Positions 9,403 to 18,523 are shown, numbered from the stretch's first letter. The stretch is 48,997 nucleotides of DNA from Oscillospiraceae bacterium (GCA_009780345.1 WRAG01000016.1:1-48997), one strand, 5' to 3'. The notes: a model not told the origin generated them from the letters alone. Translations and numbers: made by a program.

Positions 9403-10125
9403 TTAGACGGATTCAGCATCCAGCGAAATCGTCGTTTTTGAAAAATGATGTATATACATAGAGCCTAACATTTTATCGCAATAGTTTTTAGAAATTTTAT
9501 CGCTGTCAATTAACTCAAGCATCATCAAGCCATAGATGGAAAGTCTTTTTGTTTGCTTAATAGGCTCATTTTTTGATATTTTATCCAAATTGCTTTTTAA
9601 ATCGTTCAGTCCTTCGTCTACTAATCCAATTGATTTAAGCCTTTGTTCTCGAACGACTTCAACTTGAACATTCTCTCCTCCAACCCATTTATCTCTTTGG
9701 CTTAATTTTTCAATGCCACGCAAAGTGTCTGCATCTGAGTCAAACCAGTTTTCAATAATCTTTAACATATCATCAAACAAGGTATAATTGATTTTTTCTT
9801 CTATTAAAGCAAGGAATAGCTTACCAATCAATTCAGCTTTATTTTCTTTGTCAACTCTATCAATAGCTATAATAATTCGCTCTGCTATAAGATAGCGTTT
9901 TTCTTCTGAAGAGTTTTTCCATTTTTCAATCAATTCAGGGCATATGGTATTATTTCTAAGACTTTCTTCAAATTTTTGAAACTTTTTCGCGACGAAACAT
10001 TCTTTTATCCCTAAAACTCCATCATATAAAGAACTATACGTTTGATAGAGACTTACTGCCTGCATTGCTGGATTTGAAGCAATTATTTCAATAATTTGCT
10101 GTATCTGTCCCATGTCTTCGTACAT
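9403..10125 (-). CDS. AT-rich orphan protein between fakA and recG
   Basis: About 240 residues, predominantly helical and highly charged, with no signal peptide. I do not recognise a catalytic motif. The middle (KRYLIAERIIIAIDRVDKEN, then KAELIGKLFLALIEEKINY) has a helical-repeat look seen in uncharacterised accessory proteins; that is an impression only. The ATG at 10125 is preferred to the GTG three codons earlier, because GGGAGG is 10 bases upstream of the ATG but overlaps the GTG. Base composition is visibly more AT-rich than the flanking genes, which suggests an insertion into the conserved fakA-recG order. The function is unknown. Confidence 0.75.
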   Translation of the reverse strand: MYEDMGQIQQIIEIIASNPAMQAVSLYQTYSSLYDGVLGIKECFVAKKFQKFEESLRNNTICPELIEKWKNSSEEKRYLIAERIIIAIDRVDKENKAELIGKLFLALIEEKINYTLFDDMLKIIENWFDSDADTLRGIEKLSQRDKWVGGENVQVEVVREQRLKSIGLVDEGLNDLKSNLDKISKNEPIKQTKRLSIYGLMMLELIDSDKISKNYCDKMLGSMYIHHFSKTTISLDAESV

Positions 10126-10152
10126 GCTCCTCACACCTCCCGCTCCAAAAAT

Positions 10153-11811
10153 CTACTCCACCGAAATAATATAGTAATACAAAGGCTGCCCACCACGATA
10201 AACCATAACATCACACAGCGAATACGCCTCTTCCAACTGCGCCTGCAACGCCTCCGCCTCCGCTTCGTCCACATCTTCGCCATAGTAAAGTGAAATGGAC
10301 GCGGTGTCGTCGTCGCTTAAAATCTCAACCACCTGACGACATATATCGGTCGGCGAATCGCCGACAACCTTTACCTTGCCGCCGTCCAAGCCCATAATAT
10401 CATTCTGCTTAATCGAAAGTCCGTCAATCTCACTATCCCTTGCGGCGTAAGTAACATATCCCGATTTAACCATTGCCGCCGCTTCGGTCATATTTTCCTT
10501 ATTCGCGTCAATCTCGCCATCGCCGTCAAACGCGAACATCGCCGCAATCCCCTCAGGTATCGACTTCGTCGGAATCACCGCAACCGCCTTTTCGGTCAGC
10601 TCAACAACCTGCTCCGCCGCGAGAACGATGTTTTTGTTGTTCGGAAGTATGTACACCGCCTTCGCCGGCACGCTCTCGACCGCGTCTAAAATATCCTGCG
10701 TGCTGGGATTCATAGTTTGTCCGCCCGCAACGACAATATCAACACCCATATCGCGGAACATCTGCTCGATTCCATCTCCCGTCGACACCGCGACGAAGCC
10801 ATGTTCTTTCAACTCAATATTCGCAGGCAGTCCGTCCGCCGCTTCGGCGTGTTGATAGCGCATATTATCAATCTTAATATCCGACAACTCGCCAAGCTTC
10901 AAACCTTCTTCCATCACCGCTCCCGGATTATTCGTATGTATATGAACTTTTACAATGTCGTCATCCTCGATAACAACCAGCGAATCGCCTTTCGGCTCAA
11001 TCAATGTTTGAAATTGCGCCGCGCTTGTTGCGGAATCACCGCTTTTTACGATAATAAACTCGGTGCAATACACATATTTTATATCAATATCCATTTTCGC
11101 CGCAATTTGCGGAGCGACCGTGCGTTCAACCTCGTCCCGCAACGGAATTTCCTCGCCGTGAGTCAACAAGTGAACCGCCCCCTCGATTAGCAATATCAAA
11201 CCCGCGCCGCCCGCGTCAACAACGTTCGCCTGCTTCAGCATAGGAAGCAATTCCGGCGTTCGCGCCAAACTTTCTCGTCCTGCTTGCAAAATTGCCGCAA
11301 AATATTTGGTCGCGCTTTTGAATTTCGAATAATTCGCCTCCGCGAACTCCGCCATTTCACGCGCAACCGTCAAAATCGTTCCCTCGGTCGGCTTCATAAC
11401 CGCGCGATAAGCCGTTTCGGCACCGAATTTCATACACCGCATAATGGCGAACATGTTTCGATTCTCAAGTTTAGATTCATTCGTCGGCGCAGCTTCTTTC
11501 GTCACGCGATTTACGTTGGCCGCCCTCGCGTATCCGCGCAAAATTTGCGATAATATAACGCCCGAATTCCCGCGCGCGCCCCGTAGGGAAGCGGTTGCCA
11601 TAGCGTCCAAAACTTCAGAAACCGAATCGCTCGCAACCGCTTGTGCCGCGGCGTTCGCAGACTGAAACGTTTTCCCCATATTCGTCCCCGTGTCGCCGTC
11701 CGGAACAGGAAAAACGTTCAAATCGTTAAGATACTTTTTATGATTTATCAAATTATTGGCGGCCGATGAAAGCATAAGCTTTAATAGCCGTCCATCAAGT
11801 TTCATATCCAT
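10153..11811 (-). CDS. fakA: Fatty acid kinase subunit FakA (YloV), DhaL-domain protein
   Basis: 552 residues. FakA phosphorylates fatty acids presented by FakB as acyl-phosphate for phospholipid synthesis. The N-terminal DhaL domain carries NVFPVPDGDTGTNMGKT, the metal/ATP-binding signature, and GARGNSGVILSQIL near residue 80. The C-terminal DegV/EDD-like half follows (VAVSTGDGIEQMFRDMG). The ATG at 11811 has GGAGGG seven bases upstream; an in-frame TTG just before it is disfavoured. An Asp23-family gene sits immediately upstream, the conserved yloU-yloV order. No fakB is in the window. Confidence 0.93.
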   Translation of the reverse strand: MDMKLDGRLLKLMLSSAANNLINHKKYLNDLNVFPVPDGDTGTNMGKTFQSANAAAQAVASDSVSEVLDAMATASLRGARGNSGVILSQILRGYARAANVNRVTKEAAPTNESKLENRNMFAIMRCMKFGAETAYRAVMKPTEGTILTVAREMAEFAEANYSKFKSATKYFAAILQAGRESLARTPELLPMLKQANVVDAGGAGLILLIEGAVHLLTHGEEIPLRDEVERTVAPQIAAKMDIDIKYVYCTEFIIVKSGDSATSAAQFQTLIEPKGDSLVVIEDDDIVKVHIHTNNPGAVMEEGLKLGELSDIKIDNMRYQHAEAADGLPANIELKEHGFVAVSTGDGIEQMFRDMGVDIVVAGGQTMNPSTQDILDAVESVPAKAVYILPNNKNIVLAAEQVVELTEKAVAVIPTKSIPEGIAAMFAFDGDGEIDANKENMTEAAAMVKSGYVTYAARDSEIDGLSIKQNDIMGLDGGKVKVVGDSPTDICRQVVEILSDDDTASISLYYGEDVDEAEAEALQAQLEEAYSLCDVMVYRGGQPLYYYIISVE

Positions 11812-11833
11812 CAACTATCCCTCCAAAACCCGT

Positions 11834-12181
11834 CTAATCACCTATTCGCACGCCTTCAACATGGACGTTGACTTTCTTCACGTCAAGCCCGGTCACAAGT
11901 TCAACCTGATATTTGACGTTATCTTTAATGCTATCCGCGATGGTTCCGATATTCACGCCGTATTCCACCATAATATAAAGGTCAATTGCCATGGCGTTTT
12001 CCGACGTTCGAATTTTTATCCCCTTACTCATTTTTTCTCTTTTCAAAAGTTTGGCAATCCCGTCTTTCCCCGACCGCACAGCCATTCCGACCACGCCGTA
12101 ACAGCTGGTCGCGGCGTTTCCGGCAATATTCGCCAAACAATCATTGGAAATTTTTATCGAGCCGAATTCATTTTTCATCAT
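11834..12181 (-). CDS. Asp23/Gls24 family envelope-stress protein (YloU-like)
   Basis: 115 residues, typical for YloU. It contains AGNAATSCYGVVGMA and the second-half VEYGVNIGTIADSI / VNVHVEGVRI pattern of the Asp23 fold. Staphylococcal Asp23 lies under the membrane and its loss triggers cell-wall stress, but the function of YloU is not settled. It is separated from fakA by about 20 bases with its own GGGAGGG site upstream of the start. The pair is conserved in Firmicutes, suggesting a link between lipid supply and envelope homeostasis. Confidence 0.9.
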   Translation of the reverse strand: MMKNEFGSIKISNDCLANIAGNAATSCYGVVGMAVRSGKDGIAKLLKREKMSKGIKIRTSENAMAIDLYIMVEYGVNIGTIADSIKDNVKYQVELVTGLDVKKVNVHVEGVRIGD

Positions 12182-12196
12182 TTAGGTTTCCCTCCC

Positions 12197-14242
12197 TTAA
12201 ATGGTAATCACATTAATATTCCCACGCTCCCGCGCCATGAAAAGTTCCCGCGATTGGCAAGTAAACATGACCACTTGGCACTCTCGCGAAATTTTCAAAA
12301 TATAGTCAAACGCGGCTTTCGCGCGCACGTCGTCATACTGCGTAAACGTATCGTCGAGGAACAAAATCTTGTTCTCGCCGCACAAAAGTTCGACAACCGC
12401 CATTCGAAGCGCGAAATAAATCTGGTCAAACGCGCCGGCGGAAAGATATTCGCCCTCAATCAACGCGTCATCCTGCAACACTTTGATACTCAGCTCTTCC
12501 GACACTCGCAAATCGCTATACTTGCCGTTCGAAATGCCCTTAATCACTTCGTTCGCCGCCGAATTCAGCGGTGGCGTAAAATTATTCTTCATCTCATTCG
12601 CAGCGTTCGCCAATTCTTCCCTCGCCATCATAACCGCGGCAAGTTGCAGCTTTAACTCCTCAATTTCTTCCTTATTTTTCGCGATGTTGGAAGTTATCGC
12701 CGCCAAACTTTCCTCTCCCGCAAAAAGCATGTTGATGGAACGTTTCATATCCTGAATTTGCTCGGTGATAAAGAGAAGTTTGCTCTGTCCGTTGTTCAGC
12801 GTGCGGTCGATTGCCGCTTTGTTGCTTTCGAAAATCTGCGAACTCTGTTCATACCCGCTGGCTTCTTGCCGTAACTGCTCTAAGTCCTTGCCATCCAGCA
12901 AAACTTGAATATTCTCGCGCAAAAGTTCAATCTTCGCCTTGATTCGCGCGGCATTCGCGGATTTTTCAAGCAAATCTCCGTACCCTGTAACGTTCAACTC
13001 TCGATAAATTTCGCAAAGTTCTTGGTTTAGTATATCAAATTTTGATTTTTTGTCAAGTTCCGATTGAGCTATTGCATCGATTTTGCTTTGCCATTCAGCG
13101 ATTAGACACTTAATTTTCCGCAAATCAAGCAACGCTAAAACCCAAATCGCAAGCCCAAGCGCGACAATGATCGAAAAATGCCAATTCGCTGTAAAACCAT
13201 ATGCCGCCCCACCGCCAATCGCGGCAATTCCTCCGAATATGAACGCCAAAACCCTCAATCGCTTCTTCTTCCTCGCCTTTTCAAGTTCCGCCGTCACATC
13301 GTCCGAAACATCTTCGCCCGACAACTTGCCAAACTCCTCAAGTTCGCGATTCTTCTCGCTTATTTCAAACTTCCGCGCCTCGTCAATATCAATATAATTT
13401 ATATAATCATCGGTGGTTTTCAATTCCTCAATCTCCGCCGAATATTCGTCAATTTTCTGCGCAACATCGAATTTTTGCTTCGCCTCAACCGCCGTTTGCG
13501 CGCGCTTGTACTCTTCGATGGTTCGCTCGATTCCTGCTCGCTCTTTCTGAAGCGCGGCATATTTTTGTTCATATTCCGCAAGGGTTTCCCGCTTCCGTTC
13601 AAGCCGCAACTTCTCATCGGTCAGCTCATTCAACTCTCGTTGTAGCTTATCAATTTTCCCCGGTGCAGAGCGGTTATCCGCAGCTTTAAGCGACTTTTGC
13701 AAGGTTGCAAGATTTTCCGCCGCCAAACTTGCCGAAACTTCCTCGTCCCCCGACGTCGCAAGGTTTATTAAACGACGCGTAATCTCGTCGTCACTACCAC
13801 CCATATACGTCCCGTTTTGCCTCAACCACAGCGTTTTCTCGAACATTCCGTCCGAACAGCCAAACAAAATCTCGCCAACGCTTTCTCCCGCGAATTTCGA
13901 AATCTCCTCGCCGGTCGCGTCGTTTACAATGCTTAATCTATCCGCCGCCGCAGTCCTGCCAAACGTTCTTGAAATCACGATATTTTCGCCGCTGCCGAGG
14001 TCGAGCTTCAGCGAACCGCTCATATTCCCGCCGCTAAACGGCATATACCGCGCGCGGTCGTTGGTTTTCACCCCCGAACGATCACGCAACGCCATGCCGT
14101 AAAACATCCGTCGTATAAACGAGTTAAGTGTCGTCTTCCCCGCCTCGTTTTCGCCGTAAATTAAGTTGAAACCGCTTTTCAGCGGCAACTTAAAATCTTC
14201 GAATTTCCCGTATTTTTTTATAGATATCTCGGATATATGCAT
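12197..14242 (-). CDS. YhaN-like SbcC/Rad50-type AAA ATPase
   Basis: 681 residues. Walker A is in YGENEAGKTTLNSFIRRM near residue 30. Walker B/signature regions are at the C-terminus: LSAGAFDQIYFALRMAVVEL and KILFLDDTFTQYDD. Long coiled coils separate them. Unlike Rad50, the middle carries two hydrophobic segments (about residues 330-372), so the coil may be membrane-tethered, as in Bacillus YhaN. It follows the Mre11-like gene in the same operon. The pair is likely a nuclease-ATPase acting on DNA ends or replication intermediates. The assignment rests on architecture and context. Confidence 0.88.
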   Translation of the reverse strand: MHISEISIKKYGKFEDFKLPLKSGFNLIYGENEAGKTTLNSFIRRMFYGMALRDRSGVKTNDRARYMPFSGGNMSGSLKLDLGSGENIVISRTFGRTAAADRLSIVNDATGEEISKFAGESVGEILFGCSDGMFEKTLWLRQNGTYMGGSDDEITRRLINLATSGDEEVSASLAAENLATLQKSLKAADNRSAPGKIDKLQRELNELTDEKLRLERKRETLAEYEQKYAALQKERAGIERTIEEYKRAQTAVEAKQKFDVAQKIDEYSAEIEELKTTDDYINYIDIDEARKFEISEKNRELEEFGKLSGEDVSDDVTAELEKARKKKRLRVLAFIFGGIAAIGGGAAYGFTANWHFSIIVALGLAIWVLALLDLRKIKCLIAEWQSKIDAIAQSELDKKSKFDILNQELCEIYRELNVTGYGDLLEKSANAARIKAKIELLRENIQVLLDGKDLEQLRQEASGYEQSSQIFESNKAAIDRTLNNGQSKLLFITEQIQDMKRSINMLFAGEESLAAITSNIAKNKEEIEELKLQLAAVMMAREELANAANEMKNNFTPPLNSAANEVIKGISNGKYSDLRVSEELSIKVLQDDALIEGEYLSAGAFDQIYFALRMAVVELLCGENKILFLDDTFTQYDDVRAKAAFDYILKISRECQVVMFTCQSRELFMARERGNINVITI

Positions 14243-14313
14243 ATATTTTCACCTTAATTTGACGCCTCGCGGCGCAATGTTCACATATATTATAGCGCGG
14301 GATTTGGTGCAGG

Positions 14314-15414
14314 CTAGCCTGCCTCCATCGCTTTCAAGCCGTACTTCAACGCCAGTTCGGCGATGACACGTTCTTCACCCTCTGTATTATAAATCCGCGC
14401 CCGCATATTCTTCACAAACAGCCCGCGAACGCCCGATTCTTTAGCCAATTCATCGTAATCGTATTCGAAAATTGTATCATCGCTGATTTTCGCGAAATAC
14501 AACGCGGAGTTCAGCTTATCCGCAATGATATCAAGGTTTATCGGATACTTCGACGGCACTTCTCCGACAATCGAAATTTTATATAAATCGTCGTTCGTTC
14601 CTACGTCTAACACACTGTCAACCAAAAATTGCGCCCGTGCCTCGCTGTCCAAAACGTCGCTCGGAATTTCCAATTCAAGCGCATAATGCCGCCGCTTGCA
14701 GCAGGTTATAAACTCCAAATCCACGCCGGAATTCGTAACTTCCCCCATAATAAATCCCTTATCGCCCAACTCGTCAAACCCGCGCCCCTCAGGGATTCCA
14801 CTGTAAGCCCACGCGGTCGTTCCCGCGCGATTGATCCCGCTGTATTTATGCACATGCCCAAGCGCAACATAGTCCATGCCCGAGTTTTCGATAAACTCCC
14901 GCGAAATCGGATGAAACTCGCTGTTTTCACCACTTACAACCTCGCCGTGGAGCAGCATAATGTTCGTATAATTTTTATTGACATCAAGCTCCCGCACCAA
15001 CGTTTCGCTATGATGTGCTTGGCTCTGACTAACGCCGAAAACAGCCGTTTGCAGGCGCGGAATCTCAATTTTTTCAAATTTTTCGGAAAAAACGTAAACA
15101 TTTTTCCCGAAATCCACAGTTTTATAGTAAGAATTCGGCGAGAGAAAGTCGTGATTTCCCGCCGCAATAAACACTGCCGTATCAGGGATTTGCGCAAACT
15201 TTCCGATAAGGAAAGTTATCGTTTCCCGCGACACAAACGCGCTGTTAAACAAATCTCCCGCAATCAGAAGTATATCAACGTTTTTAGCATATTCGATAAT
15301 TTTAGAAAACGTTTCGCGAAGTTCCTCGCCACGCCGATCTGCCAAAACCGCCGGCAAGTTCGCAGTCAAAGGCGAATCAAAATGAATATCCGCGCAGTGT
15401 AAGATTTTCGGCAT
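14314..15414 (-). CDS. YhaO-like Mre11/SbcD-family metallophosphoesterase
   Basis: 366 residues. The calcineurin-like metal site is complete: CADIHFDSP near residue 7, LLIAGDLFNS near 50, AAGNHDFLSP near 84, MLLHGEV and ALGHVHKYSG. A C-terminal capping region of about 110 residues follows. It starts 5 bases after the yebC-like gene with its ribosome binding site inside that gene, so translation is coupled. Together with the YhaN-like ATPase downstream it forms an SbcCD/Mre11-Rad50-like pair. A 71-base gap separates the two genes. Confidence 0.9.
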   Translation of the reverse strand: MPKILHCADIHFDSPLTANLPAVLADRRGEELRETFSKIIEYAKNVDILLIAGDLFNSAFVSRETITFLIGKFAQIPDTAVFIAAGNHDFLSPNSYYKTVDFGKNVYVFSEKFEKIEIPRLQTAVFGVSQSQAHHSETLVRELDVNKNYTNIMLLHGEVVSGENSEFHPISREFIENSGMDYVALGHVHKYSGINRAGTTAWAYSGIPEGRGFDELGDKGFIMGEVTNSGVDLEFITCCKRRHYALELEIPSDVLDSEARAQFLVDSVLDVGTNDDLYKISIVGEVPSKYPINLDIIADKLNSALYFAKISDDTIFEYDYDELAKESGVRGLFVKNMRARIYNTEGEERVIAELALKYGLKAMEAG

Positions 15415-15419
15415 ATTTC

Positions 15420-15977
15420 CTACTCCTCTTCCTCATCAAAATCCCAATTGTGATAAATGTCTTGCACATCATCATTATCTTCCAAGTGATCGAGCAACTT
15501 TTCCATATTCTTAACATCTTCCTCTTTGGAAAGTTTCACCATAGCGATTGGAACATATTCATCTTCTTCCCGTGTGAACATAAAACTCACACAACCGACC
15601 TGTCCAAGGTTTCCGCCAAACTTGTCGAAATAATGCCGCATATCGCCGGCGGTTCTGTTGCGATTATCGGTCAAAGTTTCAACAATCACCGCAACCCCCG
15701 ACGGCCCATAGCCTTCGTACACAATTTTCTCATAATTCGCGCCGTCGCCGCCGCCCGCCGCCTTTTGGATGCTGCGCGCAATCGTGTCGTTCGGCATATT
15801 ATTTGCCTTCGCGTTGGCAATCGCGTCGCGAAGCTTGGAATTGGTCTCAGGGTCAGCCCCGCCCTGTTTTACCGCAACCGAAATTTCGCGCCCAATTTTG
15901 GTGAAAAGCTTGCCTCGCTTTTCGTCAGTCGCGCCTTTTCTTCGTTTTATGTTGTTCCACTTACTGTGTCCTGCCAT
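15420..15977 (-). CDS. YebC/PmpR family protein, shortened (domain III missing)
   Basis: 185 residues against about 240 in typical members. YebC proteins were long annotated as transcription regulators and more recently linked to relief of ribosome stalling. Domain I is intact ([20 protein letters not shown]), as is the first part of domain II ([18 protein letters not shown], then GCVSFMF). The sequence then jumps straight to the closing segment ([20 protein letters not shown]). The roughly 55-60 residues that normally form the inserted domain III are absent, with the frame kept. The tail is strongly acidic (FDEEEE). The ATG has AGGAGG. It heads the yhaO/yhaN transcript. Confidence 0.9.
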   Translation of the reverse strand: MAGHSKWNNIKRRKGATDEKRGKLFTKIGREISVAVKQGGADPETNSKLRDAIANAKANNMPNDTIARSIQKAAGGGDGANYEKIVYEGYGPSGVAVIVETLTDNRNRTAGDMRHYFDKFGGNLGQVGCVSFMFTREEDEYVPIAMVKLSKEEDVKNMEKLLDHLEDNDDVQDIYHNWDFDEEEE

Positions 15978-16023
15978 CGTCGTGACCTCCTGCGTTTATT
16001 CGTTTTGTGGCAAAAGTCGCAAA

Positions 16024-16953
16024 TTAATCCTTAATCGTCTCCATTATCCCTTTCGCAAGTCCCGCAATCCCTTGAATTTCTGACGGAATCACAATTTTGG
16101 TCGCCTGTCCGTCCGCAATCGACGCAAACGCCTCAAGGCTCTTAAGCGTCAAAACATTGCTCGCCGGATTCGCGCCATTCAACATTTTAATCCCCGCGGC
16201 GTTCGCTTCTTGCACCTTCAAAATCGCTTCCGCTTCACCTTCGGCGATTCTGATTTGCGCTTCCTTGCTTGCTTCGGCGCGCAATATTTCCGACTGCTTT
16301 TCAGCTTCAGCCGCAAGGATTTGCGACTCTTTTTGTCCCTCGGCGACAAGAATCGCCGACTTCTTCTCACCCTCGGCGCGCAAAATAGACTCGCGTCGCT
16401 CACGCTCCGCTCTCATTTGCTTTTCCATCGCCTCTTGAATTTGCCGCGGCGGCAAAATATTTCTAAGTTCAACACGAGTAATCTTAATCCCCCAAGGGTC
16501 GGTCGCCTCGTCAAGAATCGCGCGCATTTTAGTGTTAATCGTATCCCGCGACGTCAACGTTTCGTCAAGCTCTAACTCACCGATAATATTACGAAGCGTT
16601 GTCGCCGTAAGGTTTTCAATCGCCGAAATCGGATTCATAACGCCGTAAGTAAACAGCTTCGGGTCGGTAATTTGGAAAAATACCACTGTGTCAATTTGCA
16701 TGGTAACGTTATCCTTTGTGATAACCGGTTGCGGCGGAAAATCCGCCACTTGCTCTTTCAAAAGAACAACTTTCGCAACCCTCTCGATAAATGGAATTTT
16801 AAGATGTAACCCCGTCCCCCACGTCGTCCGATACGCGCCCAAACGCTCAATGATAAACGCGTTTGACTGCGAGACAATCTTGATGTTCGCCATAAAAATC
16901 AGTATAAACAGAACGCCCAACCCTATCCAAACCCACATCATGATGTTTTCCAT
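16024..16953 (-). CDS. SPFH/stomatin-like membrane protein (QmcA type)
   Basis: 309 residues. One N-terminal membrane segment (VWIGLGVLFILIFMA) precedes an SPFH domain with AFIIERLGAYRTTW and GLHLKIPFI. A charged Ala/Glu-rich coiled coil (about residues 175-245) and a short C-terminal region ending in KGIMETIKD follow. Such proteins form membrane microdomain scaffolds. The partner NfeD gene lies upstream on the same strand, but a 0.55-kb repeat island separates the two, which in most genomes are adjacent. The ATG at 16953 has GGGAGG. Confidence 0.93.
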   Translation of the reverse strand: MENIMMWVWIGLGVLFILIFMANIKIVSQSNAFIIERLGAYRTTWGTGLHLKIPFIERVAKVVLLKEQVADFPPQPVITKDNVTMQIDTVVFFQITDPKLFTYGVMNPISAIENLTATTLRNIIGELELDETLTSRDTINTKMRAILDEATDPWGIKITRVELRNILPPRQIQEAMEKQMRAERERRESILRAEGEKKSAILVAEGQKESQILAAEAEKQSEILRAEASKEAQIRIAEGEAEAILKVQEANAAGIKMLNGANPASNVLTLKSLEAFASIADGQATKIVIPSEIQGIAGLAKGIMETIKD

Positions 16954-16997
16954 TTTTCTTCCTCCCTTTGTGAAAATGATTTATTATTTTTAACTTT

Positions 16998-17017
16998 GTT
17001 AAGGACCAGTCCTTAAC
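16998..17017. repeat. Palindrome copy 1 (AAGGAC type)
   Basis: GTTAAGGACCAGTCCTTAAC is a near-perfect palindrome. The same sequence lies at 28237-28256. A variant with compensating changes, GGCAAGGACTGGTCCTTGCC, lies at 31060-31079. Copies 1 and 3 are directly next to an A module. Confidence 0.65.
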
Positions 17018-17030
17018 AATCCCGCATTTG

Positions 17031-17110
17031 AGACTTAGATTGCGTGATTTGTCGCAATCTATAGCCGAAAAGTGCAGGGGCGTAAGATTTTGCTTGCAAA
17101 ATCCACAGCC
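17031..17110 (-). repeat. A module (reverse orientation)
   Basis: On the minus strand it reads hairpin I (GATTTTGC, TT-equivalent loop, GCAAAATC), a linker beginning TTACGCCCCTGCAC, hairpin II (GATTGCG, 8-base loop ending ATCA, CGCAATC), then AAGTCTCA. On the plus strand the stems are 17086-17093/17096-17103 and 17038-17044/17053-17059. Confidence 0.65.
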
Positions 17111-17395
17111 ATCTGCCGAGTTTTTGCGCGCCAAAAACTTGACTAAAAGCGCCGCGCTCATGAACATGCTTAAAAACCAAGCACACATGGCGCGGTGGCG
17201 AGTGCGATCAACTCGCCCCTAACCAAACAACATCTCGCGCTTTTAGGCGCGGGTCGCTCTCGAACGAGCGCGGCGTTATATCTCGCTAGTCTTTCCCGAC
17301 TCGCTTACGCTCACTGGATAATTCGACTACAACTTGCATAATACGCAAGCTAAGTCTCATTTACCGCGAATGCGGTTCGCTAACCCAGTTTTTCT

Positions 17396-17490
17396 GTCGC
17401 CGGCTTTGGTGCAAATCGCCGCATTTTGGCGTTTGCGTCCATAGGCGACCGGGATTGATAAGGGCAGAGCCCTTATCGCCCGTCCGGCAG
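17396..17490 (+). repeat. B module copy 2
   Basis: Outer stem GTCGCC/GGCGAC, inner stems GCAAA/TTTGC and CGCC/GGCG, then a perfect hairpin GATAAGGGC-AGA-GCCCTTATC (17457-17477) and a second GCGCC-like TCGCCCGTCCGG. Compared with copies 3 and 4, the hairpin carries A:T and T:A pairs where they have G:T and C:G. Confidence 0.65.
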
Positions 17491-17540
17491 GACATAAGCC
17501 CGCCGCCTCAGCGGCAAAAAAGGGGTTTAGGGCAACGCCC

Positions 17541-17969
17541 TTAAACCCGCTCCACCAAAACCTTAACTCCCTCAACCTCAACAACCTTAACGTCAGCGTC
17601 AACCGGAATCACCGTGCCGCTTACGCACTTCGCCGACCAAATTTGTCCCATAACTTTAATTTGCCCTTTCCCGGAGGTCGGCTCAATTTCCTCAATGACA
17701 ACGCCAACCTCGCCGATAACTCTGTCAAAGTTCAGCGGCACGGTTTTAGGCACAAATTTCTTCGCCAACGGCCTGGTGACAATCAAAAGCACGCCGGACA
17801 CGAACACAAACGCCCCCCACTGCACAATCGGCCACAAATTGAACGCCGCGACAATCGCGGCAACAACCGCGCCTATCGCTATCCATATTGTAACCAAATT
17901 TGTGGTGCAAGCTTCAATAATGATCAAAACCACCGCGGCGATAAGCCATATAATTAACGCATGTGGCAT
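17541..17969 (-). CDS. NfeD-like membrane protein
   Basis: 142 residues from ATG at 17969, which has AGGAGG eight bases upstream. A GTG three codons earlier overlaps that site and is disfavoured. Three hydrophobic segments (about residues 4-75) are followed by a small beta-rich OB-fold domain (DRVIGEVGVVIEEIEPTSGK). This is the short NfeD class, which lacks the protease domain and usually pairs with an SPFH protein. That partner lies 0.6 kb downstream on the same strand, beyond a repeat island. Readthrough of the island would be needed for co-transcription. Confidence 0.88.
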   Translation of the reverse strand: MPHALIIWLIAAVVLIIIEACTTNLVTIWIAIGAVVAAIVAAFNLWPIVQWGAFVFVSGVLLIVTRPLAKKFVPKTVPLNFDRVIGEVGVVIEEIEPTSGKGQIKVMGQIWSAKCVSGTVIPVDADVKVVEVEGVKVLVERV

Positions 17970-17986
17970 GATTGCCACCTCCTATC

Positions 17987-18013
17987 TACAAAATCAGCCG
18001 CCTTTGGCGGCTG
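17987..18013 (-). terminator. Intrinsic terminator between the S1-domain gene and nfeD
   Basis: Perfect stem CAGCCGCC/GGCGGCTG with loop TTT (17995-18013). On the minus strand it is followed by ATTTTGT. It lies 15 bases after the stop of the S1-domain gene and just upstream of the nfeD start. Confidence 0.7.
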
Positions 18014-18028
18014 TTTAATTTAATTTTG

Positions 18029-18523
18029 TTATCCTCGTTTATATCCGCCGCGCTTCCCGCTTGAATCACGTTTTAACGCGTGTATTTTCTCTTCACTGTC
18101 CTGCTTAAATCTCAACATTTTATCCTCAAAACTTCCCGGAGGCGCAGAATTCTTCCCGGGCGGCGGCGTGAACTCAACCGGTGAGTTGTTCGGATCAAAC
18201 GGCGTCGGAGCCGGACGCGGCGCGCGAGGCGCGCGGGGAGCCCGCGGCGCGCGAGGTGAACGCGCAGGCCTTTCGGCGCTTGCGCCTTCCTGCGCTTGCC
18301 GAATCGAAAGCGCAATCTTGCCTTTGTCGCCGATAGATACAATTTTCACTTTCACTTCTTGCCCAACGCTCAAATGTTGCTTTATATCCGCAACATACTC
18401 GTTCGATATTTCGGATATATGTACCAAGCCGGATTGTCCGGTATCTCCGATTGACACGAACGCGCCGAAATCCATTATTCCTGAAACCTTGCCCTCAAAT
18501 ATCGCTCCAACATCTAACTGCAT
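18029..18523 (-). CDS. S1-domain RNA-binding protein (YabR-like)
   Basis: 164 residues. The N-terminal S1 fold (residues 1-75) contains GKVSGIMDFGAFVSIG, GLVHISEISNEYV and GDKGKIALSIRQA. It is followed by a tandem Arg-Ala-Pro stretch (PRAPRAPRAPRAPRPAP) encoded by GC-rich 9-base repeats around 18208-18255, then a Pro/Gly linker and a basic tail (KRGGYKRG). It sits beside divIC, yabQ and yabP, the same order as Bacillus yabP-yabQ-divIC-yabR, so it is the YabR equivalent. RNA binding is inferred from the fold. The repeat is probably length-variable between strains. Confidence 0.9.
   Translation of the reverse strand: MQLDVGAIFEGKVSGIMDFGAFVSIGDTGQSGLVHISEISNEYVADIKQHLSVGQEVKVKIVSIGDKGKIALSIRQAQEGASAERPARSPRAPRAPRAPRAPRPAPTPFDPNNSPVEFTPPPGKNSAPPGSFEDKMLRFKQDSEEKIHALKRDSSGKRGGYKRG

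Larger units (their letters stand above)
16985..17530. repeat. Intergenic hairpin island 3, between nfeD and the SPFH gene
   Basis: About 550 bases with no convincing gene. In order it holds a palindrome at 16998-17017, an A module in reverse orientation (17031-17110), a hairpin GTTTTTG-CGCGC-CAAAAAC at about 17119-17137, further small hairpins to 17270, an A-type hairpin with its linker (about 17305-17349), the B module (17396-17490) and a closing AGGGC/GCCCT hairpin near 17525-17545 that overlaps the 3' end of nfeD. The same modules in similar order make up the islands at 28.1 and 30.4 kb. Confidence 0.65.

Noticed and set aside
11756-12655. 299-codon plus-strand frame opposite the Asp23 and YhaN-like genes
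   Set aside because: Spans the start of one gene and the end of another on the opposite strand; composition is that of an antisense shadow.
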